DNA of 5,409 nucleotides from Anaerolineales bacterium (GTDB lineage: Bacteria > Chloroflexota > Anaerolineae > 4572-78 > J111). Position numbers and translations under genes: made by a program. The stretch is from contig JACKAT010000099.1 in assembly GCA_020634935.1 (NCBI GenBank), forward strand, positions 1 through 5,409, in the 5' to 3' direction. Positions 1 to 5,076 of this stretch are shown in pieces (positions within the stretch are counted from its first letter, which is position 1; each line of letters opens with the position of its first letter). The notes under the pieces were generated by a model that worked only from the letters and a program-made list of their open reading frames with translations, was not told the origin of the DNA and made no database searches.

Positions 1-342
1 CACGCCACTTCAACCGTAGTCGGCGACCGGGCCGAGACCCAGGTGCTGTATCTGGCCCTGGGAGACAAGGCCGAATGCATCCCCGTGACCGCTATCAAAT
101 CGGCCATCGGCCATCCACTGGCGGCGGCGGGCGCGATCCAAGCCGTGGCGGTGGTCAAGGCGCTGCAAGCACAAACGCTGCCGCCCCTGCTCAACTTGGA
201 AACCCCCGACCCGGCCTGCCACCTCAACTTCGTTGTCGGGCAGACACAGCCCACGCCATTAGACTATGTTCTCTCCAATTCCTTTGGCTTCGGCGGGCAT
301 AATGTCGCGTTGATTTTCGGCTCGATGGATGATGACGTCTGA
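1..342 (+). CDS. fabF: Beta-ketoacyl-ACP synthase II (FabF-type), 3' end only
   Basis: The reading frame is open from the first base and ends at TGA 340-342, giving 113 C-terminal residues; the start lies outside the window. This enzyme condenses malonyl-ACP with a growing acyl-ACP in cytosolic fatty-acid elongation. Visible family signatures are the first catalytic histidine at residue 1 in HATST (usually HGTST; the alanine form also occurs), K33-S34 followed by the second catalytic histidine H38 in KSAIGHPLAAAGA, the LPPLLNLETPDP strand, and the closing glycine-rich loop NSFGFGGHN at residues 93-101. The nucleophilic cysteine lies upstream and is not visible. The short acidic tail (SMDDDV) is a normal family end. 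A polyketide-type ketosynthase domain cannot be formally excluded, but the stop right after the GFGGHN strand fits a stand-alone FabF. Identity is confident; the exact paralogue is not. Confidence 0.92.
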   Translation, partial: HATSTVVGDRAETQVLYLALGDKAECIPVTAIKSAIGHPLAAAGAIQAVAVVKALQAQTLPPLLNLETPDPACHLNFVVGQTQPTPLDYVLSNSFGFGGHNVALIFGSMDDDV

Positions 343-475
343 TGGTCGATAGATCAAAAACAGTGTTGAAAATTCGAAGAGCCTAAGCGAAGTACGCCTT
401 ACATTCCACGTCTCACACGCGGGGACATTACCATTAAGTTAGTAACATCCCGAGTTAGGTAAGCGCAGCGAAACT

Positions 476-558
476 GTATCGAGGGGGCGAGGTCATCGAT
501 TAGTACAAAAGGGGTATGGGATGGCTCCGAATCGTCATTATAACCGCCCCCTTGATAC
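476..558. repeat. Long-range inverted repeat, 14-bp arms
   Basis: The left arm GTATCGAGGGGGCG (476-489) is complementary to the right arm CGCCCCCTTGATAC (545-558), with a single G481-T553 position that is a G-U wobble if transcribed as the + strand. The intervening 55 nt hold a smaller nested complement (CGATT 497-501 with AATCG 530-534). This could be the stem of a structured RNA or the ends of a tiny mobile element. Nothing I recognise assigns it to a known family. Confidence 0.5.
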
Positions 559-575
559 GCGCTCCACTCCGTTCC

Positions 576-622
576 GCGCTACTTAGGGATGCTTACACTG
601 CTTAACTTCATAAGTAGTGCGC
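576..622. repeat. Imperfect hairpin
   Basis: GCGCTACTTA at 576-585 can pair with TAAGTAGTGCGC at 611-622, leaving a two-base bulge in the right arm and a loop of about 25 nt. It sits 40 bp beyond the stop of the minus-strand kinase, so it might slow or process that transcript. No T-run follows on either strand, which argues against an intrinsic terminator. Confidence 0.35.
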
Positions 623-663
623 TTTCAATATTCTGTTGTTTGGCTAGGTAACTTCTATTAGAT

Positions 664-1737
664 TTATCCTACGGCGGTTACTCCAGGCAACGTAAAATAG
701 AAGGTGCTGCCGTTACCTACTTCGCTTTCAACCCCAACCTGACCCCCTAATTTTCCTACAATCCGCCGCACAATGGATAAGCCTACACCGTAGCCTGGCG
801 CTTGCGTTTCGTTGAGGCGCGTGAATTCGGTAAAAAGTATGGCTTGTTCATTCGGGGTGAGACCCGCCCCGTTGTCCCGCACCCAAAAGCGAACCATTCC
901 ATCAGCTTGAGGCGTTGCCCCTAATTCAAGATAAGGTGGCCGGCCCCCATATTTCAACCCATTACTGAGATAATTAGCCCACACTTCCTCTAGCCAGGGC
1001 GCGTAGCCCACAGCCAAGGGCCAATCGCCCGGCATAACAATCTCGGCCTGATAGGCTTCAGTCATGTGCGACAAGCGATTTTGCGCCTGGGCTACAATAT
1101 CGGCCATATTTAAGGGCGCTAATTTGACGTTATCTTGGCGAACCCGCGCCAATAGTAATAACTCATCAATAATATTGGCCATTTTGTGTCCGGCCTGCAA
1201 ACTGATTTTCAGCACTTCCTGCATATCATCATCCAAAACCGGCCCGGCATAGTCCTGCAAAAGCGTGAGGGAAGCCGTTATTTTGGCCAATGGATTTTTA
1301 AGATCATGGGCAACGGTGTGGGCAAACGCATCCAGGTCTTGATTTTGTTTTTCAAGCTGCTTATTTTTCTCTTGAAGTTGGCGGCGCATCATTTGTAAGC
1401 TCAGGTGGGTATGCAGCCGAGCCAGCACCTCTTCCATTTGAAAGGGTTTGGTGATGTAATCCACACAGCCTGCCGAAAAAGCGGTCATTTTATCTAAAAT
1501 TTCATTCAGAGCACTCATAAAAATTATGGGAATATTTTGGGTTTCTGTGGCCTGCTTTAAATGATGACAGGTTTCAAAACCGTCTAGAACCGGCATCATC
1601 ACGTCCAGTAGAATGATGTCCGGTGAAAATTCCCGGGCCAAGTCAAGGGCTTCCTGACCGTTGAGCGCTACCAGAATGGTCGCGCCGGATTTGTCCAGAT
1701 GGGCGACTAAAACATCAATATTTTGAGGCTGATCTGG
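664..1737 (-). CDS. Main fragment of the second kinase: partial REC, HisKA and HATPase_c
   Basis: This is the open part of the frameshifted gene, beginning just inside the TGA at 1738-1740. Counting from the first internal Met (1641), the phospho-acceptor aspartate is D13 in IILLDVMMP and the conserved receiver lysine is K65 in ITKPF. A coiled-coil-like stretch (LQEKNKQLEKQNQDLDAF) follows. The autophosphorylation histidine is H112 in VAHDLKNPLAK. The ATP-binding N box has N223 and N227 in WANYLSNGLKYGG, the G1 box is DNGAG at 256-260 and the G2 box is GYGVGLSI at 283-290. All catalytic motifs of the kinase half are intact. The receiver lacks its first strand and acidic pair in this frame, so a product made from an internal start would be a kinase with a non-functional receiver. 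Confidence 0.85.
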   Translation of the reverse strand, partial: PDQPQNIDVLVAHLDKSGATILVALNGQEALDLAREFSPDIILLDVMMPVLDGFETCHHLKQATETQNIPIIFMSALNEILDKMTAFSAGCVDYITKPFQMEEVLARLHTHLSLQMMRRQLQEKNKQLEKQNQDLDAFAHTVAHDLKNPLAKITASLTLLQDYAGPVLDDDMQEVLKISLQAGHKMANIIDELLLLARVRQDNVKLAPLNMADIVAQAQNRLSHMTEAYQAEIVMPGDWPLAVGYAPWLEEVWANYLSNGLKYGGRPPYLELGATPQADGMVRFWVRDNGAGLTPNEQAILFTEFTRLNETQAPGYGVGLSIVRRIVGKLGGQVGVESEVGNGSTFYFTLPGVTAVG

Positions 1738-1787
1738 TCATCAACCACTAAAATGGTTGCTTTTTCCAGTGCGGAAGTGGTCATCAT
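1707..1787 (-). CDS. Short 5' fragment of the second kinase (26 codons)
   Basis: The ATG at 1787 is followed by a second ATG and by TTSALEKATILVVDDQ, which is the N-terminus of a CheY-like receiver with its acidic pair (DD). After the frameshift, reading continues for a few unrelated residues and stops at TAG 1707-1709. The ATGA overlap with the preceding gene shows this is the authentic start, so this is the broken head of the gene and not an independent small protein. Confidence 0.7.
   Translation of the reverse strand: MMTTSALEKATILVVDDQISLKILMF
1730..1739 (-). other. 5-bp near-tandem duplication causing a frameshift
   Basis: The + strand has TGATC followed by TGGTC. Removing five bases converts VDDQISLKILMF-stop into the canonical receiver start VDDQPQNIDVLVAHL. 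Confidence 0.7.
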
Positions 1788-2527
1788 TTAGGCCCTTTCA
1801 GGTGTGTTTCAATGAATTCGGCCAGGGGCTTAAACTGATACTGCCCGGCCCATGTTTCAATCTGAGCGGCGAATGGGGTAAATTGCGGGGTCTCTGTTTT
1901 TAGTTGGGTAACCGCCTGGCGCAGGCCGGTAATGTTGCGCATCCTGGCCAGTTTCAGCAGCGCCTCCAACGTCTCCTGCGGCGGGATGTTGAGGGGCCGG
2001 GGTTCGGTTTTTGGCGTGGGTGGGAGCGGTGGTTCATCGTAAATCCATTCCAGTTTCAAATGATGTTGCAGCCGATCCAATAATTCATCCAGATTGAAGG
2101 GTTTAGTGATAAGGTCATGGCAGCCGGCGATTAAACTTTCCTGCCGTGTTTGCTCAAACGCGCTGGCCGAAATCGCTATGACCACCACCTCTTTCAAATC
2201 AGGATTTTGCCGGATACGACGGACAACCTCCAGCCCGCCCAGTTCCGGCATCACCAGATCTAACAGCACCAGGTCTGGTTGCAACGTGACGGCGCGATCC
2301 AACGCTTCAACTCCGTTAACCGCCTCGACAATTTCGAAACCTAGCGGGCGCAGGATGGCGGCAAGCAGCTCGCGGTTTTCAGGGTTATCGTCGGCGATCA
2401 ATATTTTGAGCCGCTGGCCCTGATAGCCAACAATGGGACGTTGGTCAGATTCAACCGGCTCGATCCGGTTGGCCGCCTCCGGTAAATTCAGATCGAACCA
2501 AAAGAGGCTGCCAGGCCCGCCGGCCAT
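1784..2527 (-). CDS. Fragment 3 of the hybrid kinase: receiver domain and helical tail
   Basis: This lies in the same frame as the HATPase fragment and is separated from it only by the amber codon. The first internal ATG is at 2527, but homology to the end of the HATPase domain (RLVNLIGGELHVES) extends up to the stop, so 2527 is not a native start. The receiver runs from LKILIADDNPENRELL through the phospho-acceptor aspartate in LVLLDLVMP to the conserved lysine in LITKPF. A proline-rich linker (PPLPPTPKTEPRP) leads to about 70 helical residues (RNITGLRQAVTQL to FIETHL) of the sort often found at hybrid-kinase C-termini; no histidine phospho-transfer motif is visible there. If translated alone it would be a single-domain response regulator. 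Confidence 0.8.
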   Translation of the reverse strand: MAGGPGSLFWFDLNLPEAANRIEPVESDQRPIVGYQGQRLKILIADDNPENRELLAAILRPLGFEIVEAVNGVEALDRAVTLQPDLVLLDLVMPELGGLEVVRRIRQNPDLKEVVVIAISASAFEQTRQESLIAGCHDLITKPFNLDELLDRLQHHLKLEWIYDEPPLPPTPKTEPRPLNIPPQETLEALLKLARMRNITGLRQAVTQLKTETPQFTPFAAQIETWAGQYQFKPLAEFIETHLKGPK

Positions 2528-2599
2528 TGCGTCTCCGCCAGCGAGGGACGCGGGCGGACTTTCTACGTGTAATTCACCTCCTATTAAATTGACCAGACG

Positions 2600-2602
2600 C
2601 TA
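2600..2602 (-). other. In-frame amber codon in the hybrid kinase
   Basis: The minus strand reads GCC ATC AGC TAG CGT CTG GTC. The residues on both sides (GLGLAIS and RLVNLIGGELHVES) are the contiguous end of an HATPase domain, where glutamine (CAG) is normal. A single C-to-T change accounts for it. Confidence 0.85.
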
Positions 2603-3034
2603 GCTGATGGCCAGGCCCAGCCCCGTCCCCTGAGCCTGGAAACGCGGCTCGCCGACCTGGTGGAACGGTAAAAATATCTCTGCCCGCTTTGCCGGAGGAA
2701 TGCCGATACCGGTATCTTCCACCTCAAAGCGTAACCGCTGGGGCGCTGACCGGCTGTCCGGCCTTTTCACTCTGAACGTAACGCCGCCCTGCTCGGTAAA
2801 TTTGATGGCGTTGCCCAATAGATTTAACAATACTTCACGGAGACGAATTTCATCGCCCCGCACCCCGGTGGGTAAATCGGGCGCCGCATCGTAAATAAGA
2901 CAAATCCCTTTTTGCTCGGCTCGAATTTGCGACATTTCGACCAGGGTTTTGAGGAAGTGGGGTAGATGGAAGTCGGACGGTTCCAAATCTACTTTCCCGG
3001 CCTCAATTTTGGATAAATCCAGAATGTCGTTCGT
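2600..3034 (-). CDS. Fragment 2 of the hybrid kinase: HATPase_c domain
   Basis: This frame starts just after the 4-bp duplication and stops at the amber codon 2600-2602. It opens with the end of the dimerisation domain (DILDLSKIEAGKVDLEPSDF) and holds a full ATP-binding domain: N box LLNLLGNAIKFT, G1 box VEDTGIGIP, F box IFLPFHQ and G2 box GTGLGLAIS. The conserved catalytic positions are all present, so the lesions look recent. The only in-frame starts near its beginning are weak alternatives such as TTG at 2986, so independent expression is unlikely. Confidence 0.82.
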   Translation of the reverse strand, partial: TNDILDLSKIEAGKVDLEPSDFHLPHFLKTLVEMSQIRAEQKGICLIYDAAPDLPTGVRGDEIRLREVLLNLLGNAIKFTEQGGVTFRVKRPDSRSAPQRLRFEVEDTGIGIPPAKRAEIFLPFHQVGEPRFQAQGTGLGLAIS

Positions 3035-3806
3035 TGATCATGGTTAGCAGGTGTTCGCCGCTGCGGTGAATCGTATCGATGGGCCTGCCGTAGCTGGCCA
3101 TCAGATGTCCATCGCGCTTAAAAATTTGGGTGTACCCCAAAATCGCGTTGAGCGGCGTGCGGAGTTCGTGACTCATGTGGGTCAAAAAGATGCTTTTGGC
3201 CTGATTAGCCGCTTCGGCCTGATTGAGCGCGACGATGGCGGCTTCTTGGGCCTGCACCGCCGTTTCTTTGGCTTGCTGCGCCTGATTAAATAAGCGAGCG
3301 TTTTGGACGGCAATCGCCGCCTGAGCGGCAAAGGCGGTCGCCAGCCGGGCATGGTCCTGGGTATAAAAGCCGGCTTCTTTTTTGTCCAACGTAATCTGGC
3401 CGATAAACTGGTCGCCAAACAGCAAGGGGTTGCCCATCCAGGCCCGAATATTCAACTCGGTGTGGGGATCAACCTGAAACTCGGGATGTTGGCTGGCATC
3501 CGCCAGAATGACCGGTTGTTGGGTTTGCATGATCCGCTCGTTAAGCTCAGACGTTTTCACACCAAACCTTAGCCCAATGATTTTTGATGGATCAGGAAAA
3601 CCCACCCCATTAACCACCTCGGTGTAGTTGCCCCTCAGCTCCTGAACCGAGGCGCTGTCATAGGGCACCACGTGCCTTAACTCCGTCAAGATCAGGTCGA
3701 GTACCTGATTTAAATCCATCGTCGCACTCAAGGCCAGCGAAGCCGCATAAAGCTTTTCGGCCTGTTCCAGCGCCGGCGTAGGATCAACCGCATCACAGAC
3801 CGGCAT
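3003..3806 (-). CDS. Fragment 1 of the hybrid kinase: GAF domain and HisKA
   Basis: This segment has 267 codons ending at TGA 3003-3005. Residues 10-30 (EQAEKLYAASLALSATMDL) form the helix that usually leads into a GAF domain. The GAF fold covers about residues 30-173, ending in ATAFAAQAAIAVQNARLF, the typical last helix. An alanine/glutamine-rich coiled-coil linker (174-203) follows. The HisKA domain has the phospho-acceptor H213 in MSHELRTPLNAILGY. The last eight or so residues after LLTMIN are frameshift read-through and not native. GAF domains bind small ligands, cyclic nucleotides or chromophores; none can be named here. I see no cysteine in the usual bilin-attachment context. Confidence 0.88.
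   Translation of the reverse strand: MPVCDAVDPTPALEQAEKLYAASLALSATMDLNQVLDLILTELRHVVPYDSASVQELRGNYTEVVNGVGFPDPSKIIGLRFGVKTSELNERIMQTQQPVILADASQHPEFQVDPHTELNIRAWMGNPLLFGDQFIGQITLDKKEAGFYTQDHARLATAFAAQAAIAVQNARLFNQAQQAKETAVQAQEAAIVALNQAEAANQAKSIFLTHMSHELRTPLNAILGYTQIFKRDGHLMASYGRPIDTIHRSGEHLLTMINERHSGFIQN
3028..3035 (-). other. 4-bp tandem duplication causing a frameshift
   Basis: The + strand reads GTCGTTCGTTGATC. One of the two CGTT copies must be removed for the kinase frame to run from LLTMIN into DILDLSKIEAG, the standard HisKA ending. Confidence 0.85.
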
Positions 3807-3842
3807 AGGAAATTAGTCCAGAGTGGAACTTTTCTAACCATT

Positions 3843-3876
3843 TTGAAATGTTCGAGAGTCGCTTTCGTGGTATAAT
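3843..3876 (+). promoter_or_regulatory. Extended -10 promoter for the 217-residue gene
   Basis: A perfect -10 hexamer TATAAT at 3871-3876 is preceded by TG at 3868-3869, giving the TGnTATAAT extended -10 form that needs little -35 contact. A TTGAAA at 3843-3848 is too far upstream (22 bp) to be a normal -35. Transcription would begin near 3883, leaving a leader of about 65 nt. The complementary strand also reads TATATTAT here, so a divergent promoter for the kinase operon is possible but lacks a recognisable -35. Confidence 0.6.
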
Positions 3877-3933
3877 ATATCCGTTAGAGGATGTACCTCG
3901 ATATCGCGATTAATTCTTTCCCAGAACATTGAC

Positions 3934-3938
3934 AGGAG
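3934..3938 (+). promoter_or_regulatory. Shine-Dalgarno site of the 217-residue gene
   Basis: AGGAG lies 9 nt upstream of the ATG at 3948. It fixes that ATG as the start and, with the extended -10 promoter upstream, shows the gene is a genuine expressed unit. Confidence 0.75.
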
Positions 3939-3947
3939 AACAGTTTC

Positions 3948-4601
3948 ATGGACGGTGTGGTTTATGCCTGCGACATTGGCAGCGTAAAGTCGGGATCATT
4001 CGCCTGGGCGCGTAATACGTCACCCCAGGTCACCCCGGTTGCCTCAACAGAGATTGAACATCTCATCTCAAGCATTATCAGCGATGCGGAGGCTGGTTTT
4101 AGCATCGCTTTGGGCTTTGAAGCCCCCCTCTTTTTACCCGTACCTGAGAACAGCAAAGATTTAAATGTCGGTCGACCAGGTGAATCCAGTCGTTCCATAT
4201 TTGCTCCGGCAGGCGCTGCGGTAACAACCATAGCCGTGCAACAGACGGCCTGGATTCTAAAGCAGCTCCATTCCCCATTGTCTCACATTCTGTATATGTC
4301 GCGGGACTGGCGGGCGCCTTGGCACGCTTTGCCGCAGAAGTTATTTATTTGGGAAGCATTTGTGTCAGCAACAGCCCATTCCGACACCCACAAGCGTGAT
4401 GCGACGACAGCGGTGCAATTCTTTCTCGAAAACGAAGATCATCTGGCTGACGTAAATGCCGTAACGTGCGACGATCCCTTATCGTTGATTGGAGCGGCGG
4501 GGTTGTGGTCGGGCTGGTTGCGGGATAAAGCCGTTCTTCATTCGCCGTGCCTGGTGTTGCGTCCTGATGAACCATACAGTGGACCTATTAACCCGGCCTA
4601 A
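3948..4601 (+). CDS. Uncharacterised protein, possible RNase H-like (DUF429-like) fold
   Basis: This is a 217-residue intact protein starting at ATG 3948 and stopping at TAA 4599-4601. I do not recognise a named family with certainty. The N-terminus VVYACDIGSVKSGSFAWAR has the look of the first beta-hairpin of an RNase H/RuvC/actin-like fold, with D9 in the expected metal-binding place. A second buried acidic strand is ALGFEAPLFLPVP (E58), resembling the acidic strand of DUF429-type proteins. Further conserved-looking blocks are GRPGES (75-80), GAAVTTIAVQQTAWIL (89-104), LFIWEAFVSA (132-141), HKRDATTAVQFF (148-159, D151) and CDDPLSLIGAAGLWSGW (174-190). There is no signal peptide or membrane helix, so it is probably cytosolic. 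It has its own promoter and ribosome-binding site, is transcribed away from the kinases, and is the only complete, undamaged gene here. A nuclease-like or nucleotide-handling role is inference only. Confidence 0.75.
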   Translation: MDGVVYACDIGSVKSGSFAWARNTSPQVTPVASTEIEHLISSIISDAEAGFSIALGFEAPLFLPVPENSKDLNVGRPGESSRSIFAPAGAAVTTIAVQQTAWILKQLHSPLSHILYMSRDWRAPWHALPQKLFIWEAFVSATAHSDTHKRDATTAVQFFLENEDHLADVNAVTCDDPLSLIGAAGLWSGWLRDKAVLHSPCLVLRPDEPYSGPINPA

Positions 4602-4612
4602 CCTAAGAGAAC

Positions 4613-4627
4613 GGTAGCCCCGCTGCC
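4613..4627 (+). terminator. Weak hairpin after the 217-residue gene
   Basis: GGTAGC (4613-4618) and GCTGCC (4622-4627) can pair with one G-U wobble around a 3-nt loop, 11 bp beyond the stop. No T-run follows, so it is a poor intrinsic terminator and may have no function. Confidence 0.2.
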
Positions 4628-4660
4628 CATCTAACTTTCCATCCAACACCACAAACGCTA

Positions 4661-4819
4661 TTAAGGCCACAAACTCCTCCACTCTTTCAACGTCCGCAGC
4701 AGCGGATCGACGAACTGCCGCACGACATTGGCCTCCGTCACGCCCGCCCGGTCGCTCACACCACGATAGCGCTCGACGAGCTGTTCGATGCTGGCTTTGG
4801 CTTGGGATTGGGTTGACAT
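4661..4819 (-). pseudogene. N-terminal remnant of a type IIG (Eco57I-like) restriction-methylation protein
   Basis: From ATG 4819 the frame gives 52 residues ending at TAA 4661-4663. Residues 10-42 (SIEQLVERYRGVSDRAGV, then TEANVVRQFVDPLL) match what I recall of the opening helices of large Eco57I-type restriction/methyltransferase proteins, in which this helical pair leads to a LGWxV strand and the nuclease motif. Here the similarity stops after DPLLRTL and the frame ends nine codons later, so the nuclease, methylase and target-recognition domains are all missing. A plausible AGGA ribosome-binding site lies 11 nt upstream of the ATG. This is either a truncated leftover after deletion or an accidental small product. 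The assignment is from recalled family resemblance and not from any search. Confidence 0.55.
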
Positions 4820-4884
4820 GGGGTTATGGTTCCTTTAAAATGGCGGTCTTTAGGTAATCTTAACTCCAGTTGCTATTTGGGTCA

Positions 4885-4917
4885 TTTACACACCTGGGTG
4901 TCAACGTTTACACACCT
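4885..4917 (+). repeat. Direct repeat TTTACACACCT, two copies 22 bp apart
   Basis: TTTACACACCT occurs at 4885-4895 and 4907-4917. These are the best-conserved neighbouring elements of the larger 22-bp array. With the preceding base, each contains a 9-mer (ATTTACACA, GTTTACACA) that fits the loose DnaA-box form TTWTNCACA except at its first position. Confidence 0.75.
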
Positions 4918-4924
4918 AAGTCGA

Positions 4925-4952
4925 GACATGGGTACACCCAGGTGACCATGTC
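4925..4952. repeat. 28-bp imperfect inverted repeat centred on array unit 3
   Basis: GACATGG (4925-4931) is mirrored by CCATGTC (4946-4952), and inside these CACC (4935-4938) faces GGTG (4941-4944) across a CA centre, with a two-base asymmetry between inner and outer arms. It extends the symmetry of unit 3 well beyond its 12-bp core and into the spacers on both sides, so unit 3 may be the primary or anchoring site of the array. Confidence 0.6.
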
Positions 4953-5036
4953 TGCACACTAGCATGGTCAGGTTGAGTCACCCTGGTGTACAACTCCGCT
5001 CACTAGTCTGCTTTTTGGCAAACACCCCGGTCTTTA

Positions 5037-5076
5037 TAAAAAAACACCTGGGTCTTTTGGATTAAACACCCAGGTG
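5037..5076 (-). terminator. Rho-independent terminator of the binding-protein gene
   Basis: Read on the minus strand, CACCTGGGT (5076-5068) and ACCCAGGTG (5053-5045) form a perfect 9-bp stem. An inner TTT/AAA extension leaves a loop of about 6 nt. The right arm is followed directly by seven T residues (complement of 5038-5044). The hairpin begins 30 bp after the stop codon at 5107 and points the right way to end that transcript. The two arms are the cores of array units 8 and 9. Confidence 0.75.

Larger units (their letters stand above)
343..663. other. Gene-free spacer between convergent genes, with inverted repeats
   Basis: About 320 bp separate the FabF stop from the stop of the minus-strand kinase. 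I see no credible open frame, tRNA or rRNA, and base composition is clearly more AT-rich than in fabF. The stretch is not featureless: it carries a long-range inverted repeat (476-489 with 545-558) and a second imperfect hairpin (576-585 with 611-622). No T-run follows either hairpin, so a classical terminator for either flanking gene is not evident. It may be a decayed element or an unrecognised structured RNA. Confidence 0.6.
664..1787 (-). pseudogene. REC-HisKA-HATPase response regulator/histidine kinase, frameshifted
   Basis: The intended start is the ATG at 1787, which overlaps the TGA of the upstream gene in an ATGA arrangement (translational coupling). From there the frame reads MMTTSALEKATILVVDDQ, the first strand and acidic pair of a receiver domain, but runs into TAG at 1707-1709 after 26 codons. 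The rest of the protein continues in another frame as QPQNIDVLVAHLDKSG and onwards to the TAA at 664-666. Removing five bases near 1730-1739 would restore a standard VDDQPQNIDVL receiver start; the sequence there (TGATC then TGGTC on the + strand) looks like an imperfect 5-bp tandem duplication. Domains are REC, coiled-coil linker, HisKA and HATPase_c, with no membrane segment, so it is cytosolic. Restored length would be about 372 residues. A real mutation and an assembly error cannot be distinguished here. Confidence 0.8.
1784..3806 (-). pseudogene. GAF-HisKA-HATPase-REC hybrid histidine kinase with two inactivating lesions
   Basis: Three consecutive open segments make one hybrid kinase of roughly 670 residues: GAF sensor, coiled-coil linker, HisKA, HATPase_c, receiver and a short C-terminal helical tail. 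The first join is a frameshift at 3028-3035, where CGTT occurs twice in tandem; with one copy the frame reads LLTMINDILDLSKIEAG, the standard end of a HisKA domain. The second join is a single amber codon (TAG, 2600-2602) in the otherwise continuous frame AIS*RLVNLIGGELHVES, where CAG (Q) is expected. No transmembrane segment is seen, so sensing would be cytosolic. The start at 3806 is preceded by an in-frame TAA at 3813-3815 and lacks a clear ribosome-binding site, and the GAF domain begins almost at once, so the N-terminus may also be lost. The gene is coupled by ATGA to the next kinase. Confidence 0.82.

Noticed and set aside
488..506. Fragment of the 23S rRNA 3' end
   Set aside because: The complement GTACTAATCGAT resembles the 23S terminus, but flanking bases do not match on either side, so a 12-nt coincidence is more likely.
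2574..2582. Perfect Shine-Dalgarno (AGGAGGTGA) just after the amber codon, suggesting re-initiation
   Set aside because: No ATG, GTG or TTG lies at proper spacing in the kinase frame, and the bases simply encode the conserved GGEL motif of the HATPase domain.
3125..3142. Inverted repeat TTTGGGTGTACCCCAAAA resembling the array motif
   Set aside because: It lies inside the HisKA coding sequence, has a different arrangement of half-sites and is isolated, so it is probably chance.
3899..3910. Overlapping palindromes CGATATCG and ATCGCGAT in the leader as an operator
   Set aside because: Eight-base palindromes are common by chance and there is no second copy or known regulator match.
3962..4231. 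Minus-strand open frame inside the 217-residue gene
   Set aside because: It is a shadow of the sense gene, which has a promoter, ribosome-binding site and protein-like blocks.
4479..4682. Minus-strand frame overlapping the end of the 217-residue gene
   Set aside because: It is mostly antisense to a convincing coding region, lacks a ribosome-binding site and shows no recognisable domain; it does not continue the restriction remnant convincingly.
5015..5040. Promoter TTGGCA ... TATAAA inside the array
   Set aside because: The spacing is 14 bp, too short for a sigma-70 promoter, and no + strand gene follows it.
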